NCBI GenBank assembly: GCA_965199005.1
Contig: CBDAQK010000001.1
Coordinates: 124,001 to 188,000 of the forward strand
From: LMUY01 sp965199005
GTDB taxonomy: Bacteria > Pseudomonadota > Alphaproteobacteria > Acetobacterales > Acetobacteraceae
Reading direction: 5' to 3'
DNA length: 64,000 nucleotides
Shown: positions 8,444 through 16,559 of the stretch, piece by piece
Layout of the letters: every line of letters starts with the position of its first letter
How positions within the stretch are numbered: position 1 is the first letter of the stretch
Notes under the pieces: generated by a model
What the model saw: the letters and a program-made list of their open reading frames with translations, nothing else
The model's database searches: none
What the model was told of the DNA's origin: nothing
Position numbers and translations under genes: made by a program

Positions 8444-9255
8444 CGCGCCCGCCGCACGCGTGGGTCCAACACGTCGCGCAACCCGTCCCCCAGCAGGTTG
8501 AGTCCGAGCACGGAGACCGTGATGGCCAGCCCCGGGAACACCGCCAACATCGGCTGACGGTAGATGTAGGTCTGGGCGTCGTTCAGCATGCGGCCCCAGC
8601 TTGGGCTGGGTGGCTGCGTGCCTAGGCCGACATAGGACAGCCCGGCCTCGGCCACGATCGCGAGGGCGAATTGGATCGTCACCTGCACGATCAACACCGC
8701 GGCGATATTGGGCAGCACGTGGTCCAACACGATCGTAAATTCGCGCCGGCCAGCCGTGCGGGCGGCGCGCACGAAATCGCGCTGCAACACTGGCAGCGCC
8801 GCCCCCCGCGTCAGCCGTGCGAAGACGGGGACGTTGAAGATGCCGATCGCCAGCATCGCATTGAACGCACCCGGCCCGGCCAATGCCGTGATCATCAGCG
8901 CGGTCAGCAGGGATGGGAAGGCAAAGGCGAGGTCGGACCCGCGCATCAGCAGCGCCCCCACCCAGCCGCCGCGTGACGCCGCCAGAGCACCCAGGGGGAT
9001 CCCGACCCCAGCGCCCAACACCACCGCGACCACGGCCACCAGCAGGGAGTTGCGCGCGCCGCCCATGATCATCGACAGCACGTCGCGCCCGAACGGGTCG
9101 GTCCCCAGCCAATGCCCCGCCGAGGGTGCGGCGAGTTTGTGCAGGATGTCGATCGCAGTGGGGGGATAGGGCGTCCACACCATGGAGAGCGATGCCATCC
9201 CCACCAGCAGCACGCTGACCACCAAGCCCAGCAGCAGGCTGCGGTTCCTCATCAT
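8440..9255 (-). CDS. Dipeptide-type ABC transporter permease (DppC-like)
   Basis: A 271-residue permease. The N-terminal helix LLLGLVVSVLLVGMASL is followed by WLGTDPFGRDVLSMIMGGAR, the DppC hallmark, and by the EAA loop DFVRAARTAGRREFTIVLDH. The protein ends LLGDGLRDVLDPRVRRAR, as usual. The start is ATG 9255, which overlaps the DppB stop by four bases; ATG 9252 directly after it is an alternative. The frame is open far upstream through dppB but encodes no sensible sequence there. Forms the pore with the DppB-like protein. Confidence 0.9.
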   Translation of the reverse strand: MMRNRSLLLGLVVSVLLVGMASLSMVWTPYPPTAIDILHKLAAPSAGHWLGTDPFGRDVLSMIMGGARNSLLVAVVAVVLGAGVGIPLGALAASRGGWVGALLMRGSDLAFAFPSLLTALMITALAGPGAFNAMLAIGIFNVPVFARLTRGAALPVLQRDFVRAARTAGRREFTIVLDHVLPNIAAVLIVQVTIQFALAIVAEAGLSYVGLGTQPPSPSWGRMLNDAQTYIYRQPMLAVFPGLAITVSVLGLNLLGDGLRDVLDPRVRRAR

Positions 9256-10190
9256 GTCCGCAGCCGGGGGTCGAGCGCGGCATAGGCGAGATCGACCAGG
9301 AAATTCACCAGGATGACCGCACCCGCCAGCAACACGACCAAATCCTGCACCACGATCAGGTCCCGTTGGGCGATTGCCTGGAACACGAGCCGCCCCAGCC
9401 CAGGCAGGGAGAAGACGTTCTCGATGATGATCGTTCCGGCCAGCAGGAAGGAGAATTGCAGCCCCATGATGGTCACCACGGGGATCAGCGCGTTCGGAAC
9501 CGCATGCCGCCACAAGGCAGCGCGGCGGCTGAGCCCCCGGGCGCGCGCGGTGCGCAGGAAATCCTCCTGCAACGTCTCCAGCACGCTGGACCGCGTCACG
9601 CGCGCCAGGATGGCCGCCTGCGGCAGGGCCAGCGCCAAGGCAGGCAACAGCAGGGAGCGTATGGCCGGCCAGGCCCCGTTCTCCCACCCGGCGAACCCGC
9701 TCGCCGGCAACCAGGGCAGATGCACGGCGAAAAGCAGGATCAGCAACAGCCCCAGCCAGAAATTCGGCAGCGCCACCCCCACCTGCGCCACCCCCATGAC
9801 GGCGGTATCCGCCACCTGGCCGCGGCGGGAGGCCGCGAAGACTCCCAGGGGAATGGCGATGGCGGTGGAAATCACGATCGCCATCAGTGCCAGTGGCAGG
9901 CTGACCAGCACGCGGGCGCGGATCAGCTCCGACACCGGCACGCTGTAGGTGTAGCTCACCCCGAAATCGCCGATCGCCAGATGCCCGATCCAGTCGAAAT
10001 AGCGCCACCAGACGGGCTGATCCAGCCCCAATTGGTGCTGCAATGCCGCCAGTGTGTCCGGCTGTGCATTGACACCCAGGATCAGCGACGCCGGGTCACC
10101 GGGCAGCACCTGCATGACCACGAAGACAACCAGCGAGGCGGCGAGCATGGTCAGCAGCAGGGTGACCACCCGGCCCGCAAGGGCGGCCAA
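9252..10190 (-). CDS. Dipeptide-type ABC transporter permease (DppB-like)
   Basis: A 312-residue inner-membrane permease. The first helix is followed by VMQVLPGDPASLILG, then QHQLGLDQPVWWRYFDW, both typical of DppB/GsiC. The EAA loop reads DFLRTARARGLSRRAALWRH, and the C-terminal part has NVFSLPGLGRLVFQAI and ALDPRLR. The start appears to be TTG 10190, four bases after the stop of the binding-protein gene; no better ATG gives the full first membrane segment, so the exact start is uncertain. It belongs with DppC, OppD and OppF downstream. Confidence 0.88.
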   Translation of the reverse strand: MAALAGRVVTLLLTMLAASLVVFVVMQVLPGDPASLILGVNAQPDTLAALQHQLGLDQPVWWRYFDWIGHLAIGDFGVSYTYSVPVSELIRARVLVSLPLALMAIVISTAIAIPLGVFAASRRGQVADTAVMGVAQVGVALPNFWLGLLLILLFAVHLPWLPASGFAGWENGAWPAIRSLLLPALALALPQAAILARVTRSSVLETLQEDFLRTARARGLSRRAALWRHAVPNALIPVVTIMGLQFSFLLAGTIIIENVFSLPGLGRLVFQAIAQRDLIVVQDLVVLLAGAVILVNFLVDLAYAALDPRLRT

Positions 10191-10194
10191 GCGC

Positions 10195-11676
10195 TCAGTC
10201 CGGCCAGGACACTCCGGCGACCGGGTTCACCGGCATCGGGTCGTTCTTCCACATGCCCTTCAGCTTGGCGTTCCACACGCCGATCTTGGCCGGCGTGTAG
10301 AGGAAGACGACCGGCTCGTCCGCCGATAGCTTGCGTTGCATGGCTTCAGCCAGCTTGACCTGGTCCGCCTCGTTCAGGGCCATGGCGTATTGCTGGTAGA
10401 GCGCCTTGAACCCGGGATTGTTGTAGTTGAAGTAGTATTTGTCGCGGGCGAAGATTTCGATGTCGCGGGCCTCCGTGTGCGCAATGATCGTGGCGTCGAA
10501 CTGGGATTGCTTGAACACCTGGTCCAGCCACTGCGCCCACTCGATCGGCACCAGCTTCACGGCCAACCCCACCTGCTGCAGCATGGCGGCGATGACCTCC
10601 CCGCCACGCCGTGCATAAGCGGGCGGGGGCATCGTGAGGGTGAAACTGGTGCCCGGCGCCACTCCAGCGGCGGCGAGCAATTCCTTCGCCTTGGCGGGGT
10701 CGTAAGCATAGGCGCTGGACAAATCGACATAACCCGGATCGTTCGGCGTGTAATGCGACCCGATGGGCATGCCCATGCCAGAGGCCACCGCATCAACCAA
10801 CGCCTTGCGATCGATCGCGTAGGCAAGGGCTTGCCTGACCCGAACATCGTCGAACGGCTTGCGCGCGTCGTTCAGCGACATGATGACCTTGCCTTCGGTG
10901 GTCCCGATCGCCACGGTAAACCGCCCGTCGGCCTTCAACTGGTCGATCACTTCCGGTGCCGGAAAGTTCGGGTAGGCATCCAAATCACCAGCCATCAACG
11001 CAGCCGCGGCGGCGGATGGGTCCCCCATGACCTTGAAGGTAACCGCCGTCAGCGCCGGCGCCGGGCCCCAGTAGGCCGGGTTGCGCACCAGCTCGACCCG
11101 GTCGCCCTTCACCCATTGCTTGAATTTGAACGGTCCGGTGCCGACCGGGTTGGTCTTATTCCCGGCGACGCTGTCCGGCGCCAGGATCACGGCATCGCCC
11201 CAGGCCATGTTGTACAAAAAGCTGGCGGTCACCCGCTTCAGCGTGACCACGGCATTCTGCGGGTCCGGGCATTCGGTCTTGGCGATCGGTTCGAACAGCG
11301 CCTTCTGGGCATTGACGCTGTCAGGCGCTACGGCGCGGTCATAGGAGAATTTTACGTCCGAACAGTCGAACGCGGTGCCGTCGTGGAACGCCACCTTGGA
11401 GCGCAGCTTGAAATGGTAGCTCAGCCCGTCCGGCGAGATCGTCCAGGATTCGGCGAGCGCGGGCAGGACTTCCCCAGACTCACCAATGCGGGTCAGGCCT
11501 TCGAACACGTTGCCGTAGGTGACTTCGCGGATCGCCGATGCGGCACCAGACGTTGGGTCCAGGTTGGGCGGCTCCAATGGCAGGCCGAGCGTCAATGTCG
11601 TCTTGGCCGCCTGGGCTGCACCCGATGTGGCCAGGATGGCAGCAGCAATCAGGCAGGTTGCGCGGGTGGTCTTCAT
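10195..11676 (-). CDS. ABC transporter substrate-binding protein, family 5
   Basis: A 493-residue periplasmic binding protein of the SBP_bac_5 family. Residues 1-22 are a Sec signal (MKTTRATCLIAAAILATSG, ending AQA). Mature sequence TTLTLGLPLEPPNLDPT and LRSKVAFHDGTAFDCSDVKF is family-typical. ATG 11676 follows GGGGGACGA, a good ribosome site. The gene sits directly in front of dppB and is the primary receptor candidate of that importer. Its position just after guanine deaminase in the same operon suggests, but does not prove, that the ligand is connected with purine or ureide metabolism. Confidence 0.88.
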   Translation of the reverse strand: MKTTRATCLIAAAILATSGAAQAAKTTLTLGLPLEPPNLDPTSGAASAIREVTYGNVFEGLTRIGESGEVLPALAESWTISPDGLSYHFKLRSKVAFHDGTAFDCSDVKFSYDRAVAPDSVNAQKALFEPIAKTECPDPQNAVVTLKRVTASFLYNMAWGDAVILAPDSVAGNKTNPVGTGPFKFKQWVKGDRVELVRNPAYWGPAPALTAVTFKVMGDPSAAAAALMAGDLDAYPNFPAPEVIDQLKADGRFTVAIGTTEGKVIMSLNDARKPFDDVRVRQALAYAIDRKALVDAVASGMGMPIGSHYTPNDPGYVDLSSAYAYDPAKAKELLAAAGVAPGTSFTLTMPPPAYARRGGEVIAAMLQQVGLAVKLVPIEWAQWLDQVFKQSQFDATIIAHTEARDIEIFARDKYYFNYNNPGFKALYQQYAMALNEADQVKLAEAMQRKLSADEPVVFLYTPAKIGVWNAKLKGMWKNDPMPVNPVAGVSWPD

Positions 11677-11738
11677 TCGTCCCCCAGGAGTGCCGGCGTT
11701 CCAAACTCCTGCCCTGGTATAGCGATTTCGTCGCGCCT

Positions 11739-13052
11739 TCAAATCGCGGGGGGTGCGTCGCGGTCATGCACGCACTCCCCGGCGACGTAGGTCGCGCGGA
11801 TCACGCGGTCGTCGCCCAGGGTCATCAGCACGAACAGCAGCTCCTCCAGGCTAGCGCAGCGGCGGGTACGAAAGTCCAGCAACGGCGTGGCCTTCGCGTC
11901 CAGCACGCAAAAATCCGCATCGTAGCCCGGCGCGAGGCGGCCGATCCGGCCGTCCAGATAGAGCGACCGCGCGCCCCCCAGCGTGGCCAGCCAGAACGCC
12001 TGCACGGCCCCCAGCCGGCTGCCACGCAGCGCCGCCACCTTATAGGCTTCGCCTAAGGTCCGCAGTTGCGAAAGGCTGGTGCCCGCGCCCACATCGGTGC
12101 CGAGCCCCACCCGCACCGGGCGCCGCTTGTCCATCGCGTCGTCCAGCCGGAACAGACCGCTGCCCAGGAACAGATTGGAGGTCGGGCAATGGGCCAGCGC
12201 CGCCCCGGACGCGTGGCAGGTGCAGAAATCCCCCTCGTGCAGATGCAACCCATGCCCGAACACGCTACGCGGCCCCACCAGCCCGGCACGGGCATAGATT
12301 TCGAGGTAGGAGGTGCTGCCGGGAAACAGCTCCCGCACCCAGTCGATCTCGGCAGGATTCTCACAAAGGTGGGTTTGCAGATACAGCCCCTCATGCAAGC
12401 GGAGCAAGGTGCCGCAGGCGTCGAGTTGGGCGTCCGTGCTGGTGGGGGCAAAACGGGGCGTCACGCAATAGCGCAGCCGGCCACGCCCGTGCCAGCGGCG
12501 AATCAACGCGTTGCTCTCGTCGAAGCCGCGCTGCGCCGTGTCCAGCAGCGCGGCGGGCGCGTTGCGGTCCATCATGACTTTGCCCGCAATCATCAGCGCG
12601 CCGGCCTGCTCCGCGGCGGCGAAGAACGCGTCGACCGAGGCCGGGTGCACCGTGCAGTACACCGATGCCGTGGTGGTTCCGTTGCGGAACAATTCCTGCA
12701 GGAAAAATCCAGCGACCGCCTGCGCATGGTCCGGATCGGCAAAGCGCTGTTCGGCCGGGAAGGTGTAGCGGGTCAGCCACTCCAGCAATTGTTCGCCAAA
12801 CGCCCCGATCATCTCCAGTTGGGGATAATGCACGTGGGTGTCGACGAAGCCCGGGCAGAGGATGCCGCCCTCGTACTGGGTGACCGTTGCGTCCGGGGGC
12901 ACCAAGGCCGGGTCGTACGGCCCGAAGACGGTGATTCGGCCGCTTTTGGTGACCAGCAGGGCATCGGCGTGGTAGTCCAGGCACTCGGCCGCCGGCTGCT
13001 CGAACGGGTTCCCCCGCAGGCTCAACCCGGCGGCACGGAAGGCTTGGATCAC
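11739..13052 (-). CDS. guaD: Guanine deaminase
   Basis: Hydrolyses guanine to xanthine and ammonia in the cytoplasm. The 437-residue protein carries the amidohydrolase metal ligands of the guanine deaminase family: CPGFVDTHVHYPQ (His73 and His75), LQTHLCENPAEI, FGHGLHLHEGDF and GLGTDVGAGTS (the catalytic aspartate region). The length matches the bacterial enzymes. The start is GTG 13052, which abuts the TAA of the azgA-like permease gene. It stands between purine permease and transporter genes in one operon with urate oxidase, so imported guanine would be carried towards urate; xanthine dehydrogenase, needed in between, is not next to it. Confidence 0.93.
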   Translation of the reverse strand: MIQAFRAAGLSLRGNPFEQPAAECLDYHADALLVTKSGRITVFGPYDPALVPPDATVTQYEGGILCPGFVDTHVHYPQLEMIGAFGEQLLEWLTRYTFPAEQRFADPDHAQAVAGFFLQELFRNGTTTASVYCTVHPASVDAFFAAAEQAGALMIAGKVMMDRNAPAALLDTAQRGFDESNALIRRWHGRGRLRYCVTPRFAPTSTDAQLDACGTLLRLHEGLYLQTHLCENPAEIDWVRELFPGSTSYLEIYARAGLVGPRSVFGHGLHLHEGDFCTCHASGAALAHCPTSNLFLGSGLFRLDDAMDKRRPVRVGLGTDVGAGTSLSQLRTLGEAYKVAALRGSRLGAVQAFWLATLGGARSLYLDGRIGRLAPGYDADFCVLDAKATPLLDFRTRRCASLEELLFVLMTLGDDRVIRATYVAGECVHDRDAPPAI

Positions 13053-14351
13053 TTACCCCGCCGAACCGGTATAAAAGAACTTGAACAGGAAAACCGCGGC
13101 GATCACCCAGGTGATGGGTTTCACATCGCCTACGCGGCCGGTGAACAGCTTCAGCGCCGCGTAGGCAATGAAGCCGAACGACACGCCATTGGCGATCGAG
13201 TAGGTGAATGGCATCAGCAGCGCCGTAACGCAGGCCGGGATCACCTCCGTCACGTCGTCCCAGTCCAGATGCGTCAATTCCCGCAGCATCAGGCAGGCGA
13301 CGTAGAATAAAGCGGGCGCTGTCGCATAGGCGGGCACGGTGCCAGCCAGCGGGGCGATGAACAGGCAGGCGAGGAACAGCACCCCCACGGTGATCGCCGT
13401 CAGCCCGGTCCGGCCGCCTTCCTCTACCCCGGCGACGCTCTCCAGATAGGCCGTGCTGGAGGAGGTGCCGAGCAGCGAGCCGATGAAGATCGACGAACTA
13501 TCGGCCATCAGCGCCCGGTTCAACCCATCGGTCTGCCCCGGCTTCAGCAGCCCGGCACGATGGGCGACGCCCAGCATGGTGCCTGTCGCATCGAACAACT
13601 CCACCAGGAAGAACACCAGCACGACGTTCAGGATGCCGGCGGACAGCGCCCCGCTGATATCCAGGTGGAACAGCGTCGGGGCGATGGAGGGCGGCAGGGA
13701 AAACACGCCGCCGAATGTGTTGCCGGCGAAGAAGAAGCTGAGAAGGGTGACACCCAGAATGGAGATCAGCAACGCGCCCTTCACCTTGCGCACGGACAAG
13801 GTGGCCACCGCGACGAAGCCGATGATGGCGAGCACGGTCCCGGGCTGATGCAGGTCACCGAGCGTGATGTAGGTCGCCGGGTTGGCGGCAATGATGCCGG
13901 CGTTCTTCAGCGCGATGATGGCCAAGAAGAGTCCGATCCCGACGGTGATGGCGATGCGCAGGGATTGTGGGATGCCCTCGATGATCCAGCTGCGGATTTT
14001 GAAGATGCTGACCAGCAGGAACAGGACGCCCGAGATGAACACCGCCCCGAGTGCCGACTGCCAACTGAAATGCATGCCCAGCACCACGACATAGGCGAAA
14101 TAGGCGTTCAGCCCCATGCCCGGCGCCAAGGCGATGGGAAAATTGGCGTACAACCCCATCACGCCGCTCCCGATCGCCGCCACCAGGCAAGTGGCGACAA
14201 ACACCGCCCCTCTCGGCATGCCGGCATCGCCCAGGATGCTCGGGTTGATGAAGATGATGTAGGCCATGGTGAGGAAGGTGGTCAGCCCGGCCAGCACTTC
14301 CGTCCGGACGGTGGTTCCGTTTGCTCGCAACGCGAACAGGTTTTCGAGCAT
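13053..14351 (-). CDS. Adenine/guanine/hypoxanthine permease (AzgA/GhxP type, NCS2 superfamily)
   Basis: A 432-residue membrane protein with about 12 to 14 hydrophobic segments. It begins MLENLFALRANGTTVRTEVL and has TFLTMAYIIFINPSIL, GMGLNAYFAYVV and LVELFDATGTMLGVA, the conserved stretches of the AzgA-like branch of nucleobase transporters. I chose ATG 14351 because it gives this standard N terminus; 16 extra codons are open upstream. It lies 16 bases after urate oxidase and directly before guanine deaminase. Proton-coupled uptake of guanine or hypoxanthine is the likely job; the exact base cannot be read from sequence. Confidence 0.9.
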   Translation of the reverse strand: MLENLFALRANGTTVRTEVLAGLTTFLTMAYIIFINPSILGDAGMPRGAVFVATCLVAAIGSGVMGLYANFPIALAPGMGLNAYFAYVVVLGMHFSWQSALGAVFISGVLFLLVSIFKIRSWIIEGIPQSLRIAITVGIGLFLAIIALKNAGIIAANPATYITLGDLHQPGTVLAIIGFVAVATLSVRKVKGALLISILGVTLLSFFFAGNTFGGVFSLPPSIAPTLFHLDISGALSAGILNVVLVFFLVELFDATGTMLGVAHRAGLLKPGQTDGLNRALMADSSSIFIGSLLGTSSSTAYLESVAGVEEGGRTGLTAITVGVLFLACLFIAPLAGTVPAYATAPALFYVACLMLRELTHLDWDDVTEVIPACVTALLMPFTYSIANGVSFGFIAYAALKLFTGRVGDVKPITWVIAAVFLFKFFYTGSAG

Positions 14352-14367
14352 ATCCCGGATCTCTACT

Positions 14368-15198
14368 TTATCTGGTGACGGTACATTCGATCTGCCCATG
14401 CGGCTCGTCGGTGGCGGTGAAGACCTGGTTGGCGTTGTCCAGCCCGAAATGGTCCAGTTTCACGGGGATGTAGTGTTTGTTCGGGCAGGCCATCGAGATG
14501 TCGGAGATCTCCGGCACAGCCTCCAGCGCGGCGCTGCCCATTTGGAACAGGCTGTGCTGCACGCTGGGGCTGTATTCGGCCGCAAAGGTCTTCATCATCG
14601 CGTCCAGCACCGCCTGGTTGGCGTCTGGGTAGCTCGCTGGCACGCCGGACCAGGCCCAGGACGCCTTCATGGCCGTCGCCATGAGCCGGTCGGTGGTTTC
14701 GGGCAAGGTGGTCACCTCGTCCATGACGTAGCCGGCCCAACCGGACTGGGTGGATTTGAGGAAGGTGAAGCCATCGATGCCCGAACGCGTCGTTGCCGCC
14801 TCGCCCCGGGCGGCATGGTGGGTGACGAAGGCGGTGCCATTGGCTTCCAGCAGAAAAGCGTGGTCGTGCGTGCCGTCGAGCCGGCGCCAGCGCGTCTCGT
14901 GCGCGGTGACGTTGACGGCTGCGACCTGGTCGTAACGGGACAAGAACCGCTCGGCCAGCGCGGCCACGAACGGCTCGGTCTCGGCGGCGGTCAGCTCGTG
15001 CGCCATGATGTTGACGATGTTCTTGATCGTATCCGTCGCCACCACCGCGCTGTTGTCGCTGGAGGTGAAGGAGGCATCGAAGCCGCCCTCCAGCATGACC
15101 CGCACTGTCAATTCGCGCACCGACTGGCGCGGCCGCGAGCGGTCCACCCGCATGATGCGGACCGCGCCCTTGCCGTAGGTACTCGCACTGAGACGCAT
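14368..15198 (-). CDS. Urate oxidase (uricase, cofactor-free type)
   Basis: A 276-residue protein of the classic cofactor-free uricase family, not the FAD-dependent HpxO type. It oxidises urate to 5-hydroxyisourate. The conserved block FTSSDNSAVVATDTIKNIV holds the active-site Thr-Asp region, and NKHYIPVKLDHFGLDNANQ near the C terminus is the uricase family signature region. ATG 15198 follows AAGGGGAAC; the open frame reaches much further upstream into the divergent acyl-CoA dehydrogenase gene without meaning. It is the first gene of the long minus-strand operon. The follow-on enzymes (hydroxyisourate hydrolase, OHCU decarboxylase, allantoinase) are absent from the window, though a ureidoglycine aminohydrolase stands at 44986-45765. 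Confidence 0.92.
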   Translation of the reverse strand: MRLSASTYGKGAVRIMRVDRSRPRQSVRELTVRVMLEGGFDASFTSSDNSAVVATDTIKNIVNIMAHELTAAETEPFVAALAERFLSRYDQVAAVNVTAHETRWRRLDGTHDHAFLLEANGTAFVTHHAARGEAATTRSGIDGFTFLKSTQSGWAGYVMDEVTTLPETTDRLMATAMKASWAWSGVPASYPDANQAVLDAMMKTFAAEYSPSVQHSLFQMGSAALEAVPEISDISMACPNKHYIPVKLDHFGLDNANQVFTATDEPHGQIECTVTR

Positions 15199-15301
15199 GT
15201 TGTTCCCCTTATGCTTCGTAACCGAGAGGCAAAAATTGTGCCGGCGTGCAAGTTCCCCCGGTGGGCTTGCCAACCGATCCTTCAAACCCGAAGGATACGG
15301 C

Positions 15302-16465
15302 ATGTATCCCCCGTTGCCCCTGAATGCAGCCGAGCAGGCGCTCGTCGCGACAGCGGCTGACTTCACCCGCCGGGTGATCGCGCCTGCGGCCGACGCGTGG
15401 GACAAGGCGGGCGCGGCGCTTCCCCGTGCCGTCGCCGCCGAATGGGCCGCGCTGGGCCTGAACAGCCTGCAGGTGACCCAGGCCCGCGGCGGCAGCGGCG
15501 CCAGCTACTATACCAAGATCGCCGTGGCCGAGGCCATGGCGCGGGTCTGCTTGGCCAGTGCCTTCGCGCTCAACAACATCCAGGGCTCCGTCACGCGGCT
15601 GGAACGGGAAGGCTCTGTGGACCAGATTGCCCGCTACCTCCCTGGGCTGATGTCGGGGGCGGTGATTTGTGCCCCCTCCTTGACGGAAGCCGCCGCCGGT
15701 AGCGATTTCGCCGCCATTGCCACAAGCGCCACCAAAATCCCCGGGGGCTGGCAACTGGACGGGGACAAGGCGTGGATCACCAACGGCGCCATCGCCGATT
15801 TGCTGGTGATGTACGCGCAGACCGAGCCCGGCAGCGGTGCCGCCGGCATCGCCAGCTTCCTCGTGGACCTGCACGCTCCCGGCGTCGAGCGGCTGCCCCC
15901 CGACGCCGTCATTGGCGGGTCGGCCTTCGGGAGCGCCGGGATCCGTCTGAGCGCGGTGCGGGTGCCGGACCGCGACCTGTTCGCACCGCCGGGTCAGGCA
16001 TTCAAGCGGGGGATGCGGGGGATCACCGGCGCGCGCACCCATGTTGCAGCCATGGTCTGCGCTACGGTGGAGACGGCGCTGCGCACCGCGGTGGACTATG
16101 CAGCCCGCCGCCACGCCTTCGGGCGGCCATTGCTGAAGCACCAGGGCCTGCGCTGGCAATTGGCCGATGTGGCGACGGAGCTGGAGGCGGCCCGGCTGCT
16201 CGCCTACCGCGCCGTCGACATTGTCGCTGCGAACGGCGATGCCCAGATCGAGGCCGCCTTCGCCAAGAAATTCGCCGCCGAGATGGCCACACGCAGTATT
16301 GCCGCCTGCATGCAGGCCATGGGGGCCGAGGGGTTGCGGCCGGAGCACGCGCTGGGCCGTCACCTGGTGGCTGCCAGGATTGCCGCCTATGTCGACGGCA
16401 CGACGGAGATGCAGACCGAACGGATTGGCGCCGTTTTAATGTCGCGGTATGGCACCCCTGCATGA
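15302..16465 (+). CDS. Acyl-CoA dehydrogenase family protein
   Basis: A 387-residue flavoprotein that should oxidise an acyl-CoA and pass electrons to ETF. The three domains are visible: helical N part, beta domain with CAPSLTEAAAGSDFAAIAT (flavin-contacting region), and helical C part with ARRHAFGRPLLKHQGLRW. The catalytic-base motif usually written YEGT is here YVDGTTEMQ, so the glutamate seems to be an aspartate. ATG 15302 follows GAAGGATACGGC. It is divergent from urate oxidase across about 100 bases. Downstream come a binding protein and an MlrC-type enzyme on the same strand. The substrate cannot be inferred. Confidence 0.87.
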   Translation: MYPPLPLNAAEQALVATAADFTRRVIAPAADAWDKAGAALPRAVAAEWAALGLNSLQVTQARGGSGASYYTKIAVAEAMARVCLASAFALNNIQGSVTRLEREGSVDQIARYLPGLMSGAVICAPSLTEAAAGSDFAAIATSATKIPGGWQLDGDKAWITNGAIADLLVMYAQTEPGSGAAGIASFLVDLHAPGVERLPPDAVIGGSAFGSAGIRLSAVRVPDRDLFAPPGQAFKRGMRGITGARTHVAAMVCATVETALRTAVDYAARRHAFGRPLLKHQGLRWQLADVATELEAARLLAYRAVDIVAANGDAQIEAAFAKKFAAEMATRSIAACMQAMGAEGLRPEHALGRHLVAARIAAYVDGTTEMQTERIGAVLMSRYGTPA

Positions 16466-16559
16466 CCCAGCGCGTGTTGGAGCACGGCACCAACGATGGC
16501 CCGCGCCTAGGCCTGCTGGCGCTGATGAAGGCGCCCGTTTCTTTACAGGAGAGTTTAGC

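Noticed and set aside
7826..10008. Long minus-strand frames extending the DppC gene upstream and a 485-codon frame across dppC and oppD
   Set aside because: The extensions lie inside dppB or in another frame of dppC and oppD and consist of Gly/Arg/Ala-rich shadow sequence. The ATGA overlap gives the natural dppC start.
13040..15300. Purine riboswitch in front of the purine genes or guaA
   Set aside because: No purine-riboswitch-like three-stem arrangement with its conserved loops was recognised upstream of 15198 or 55497.
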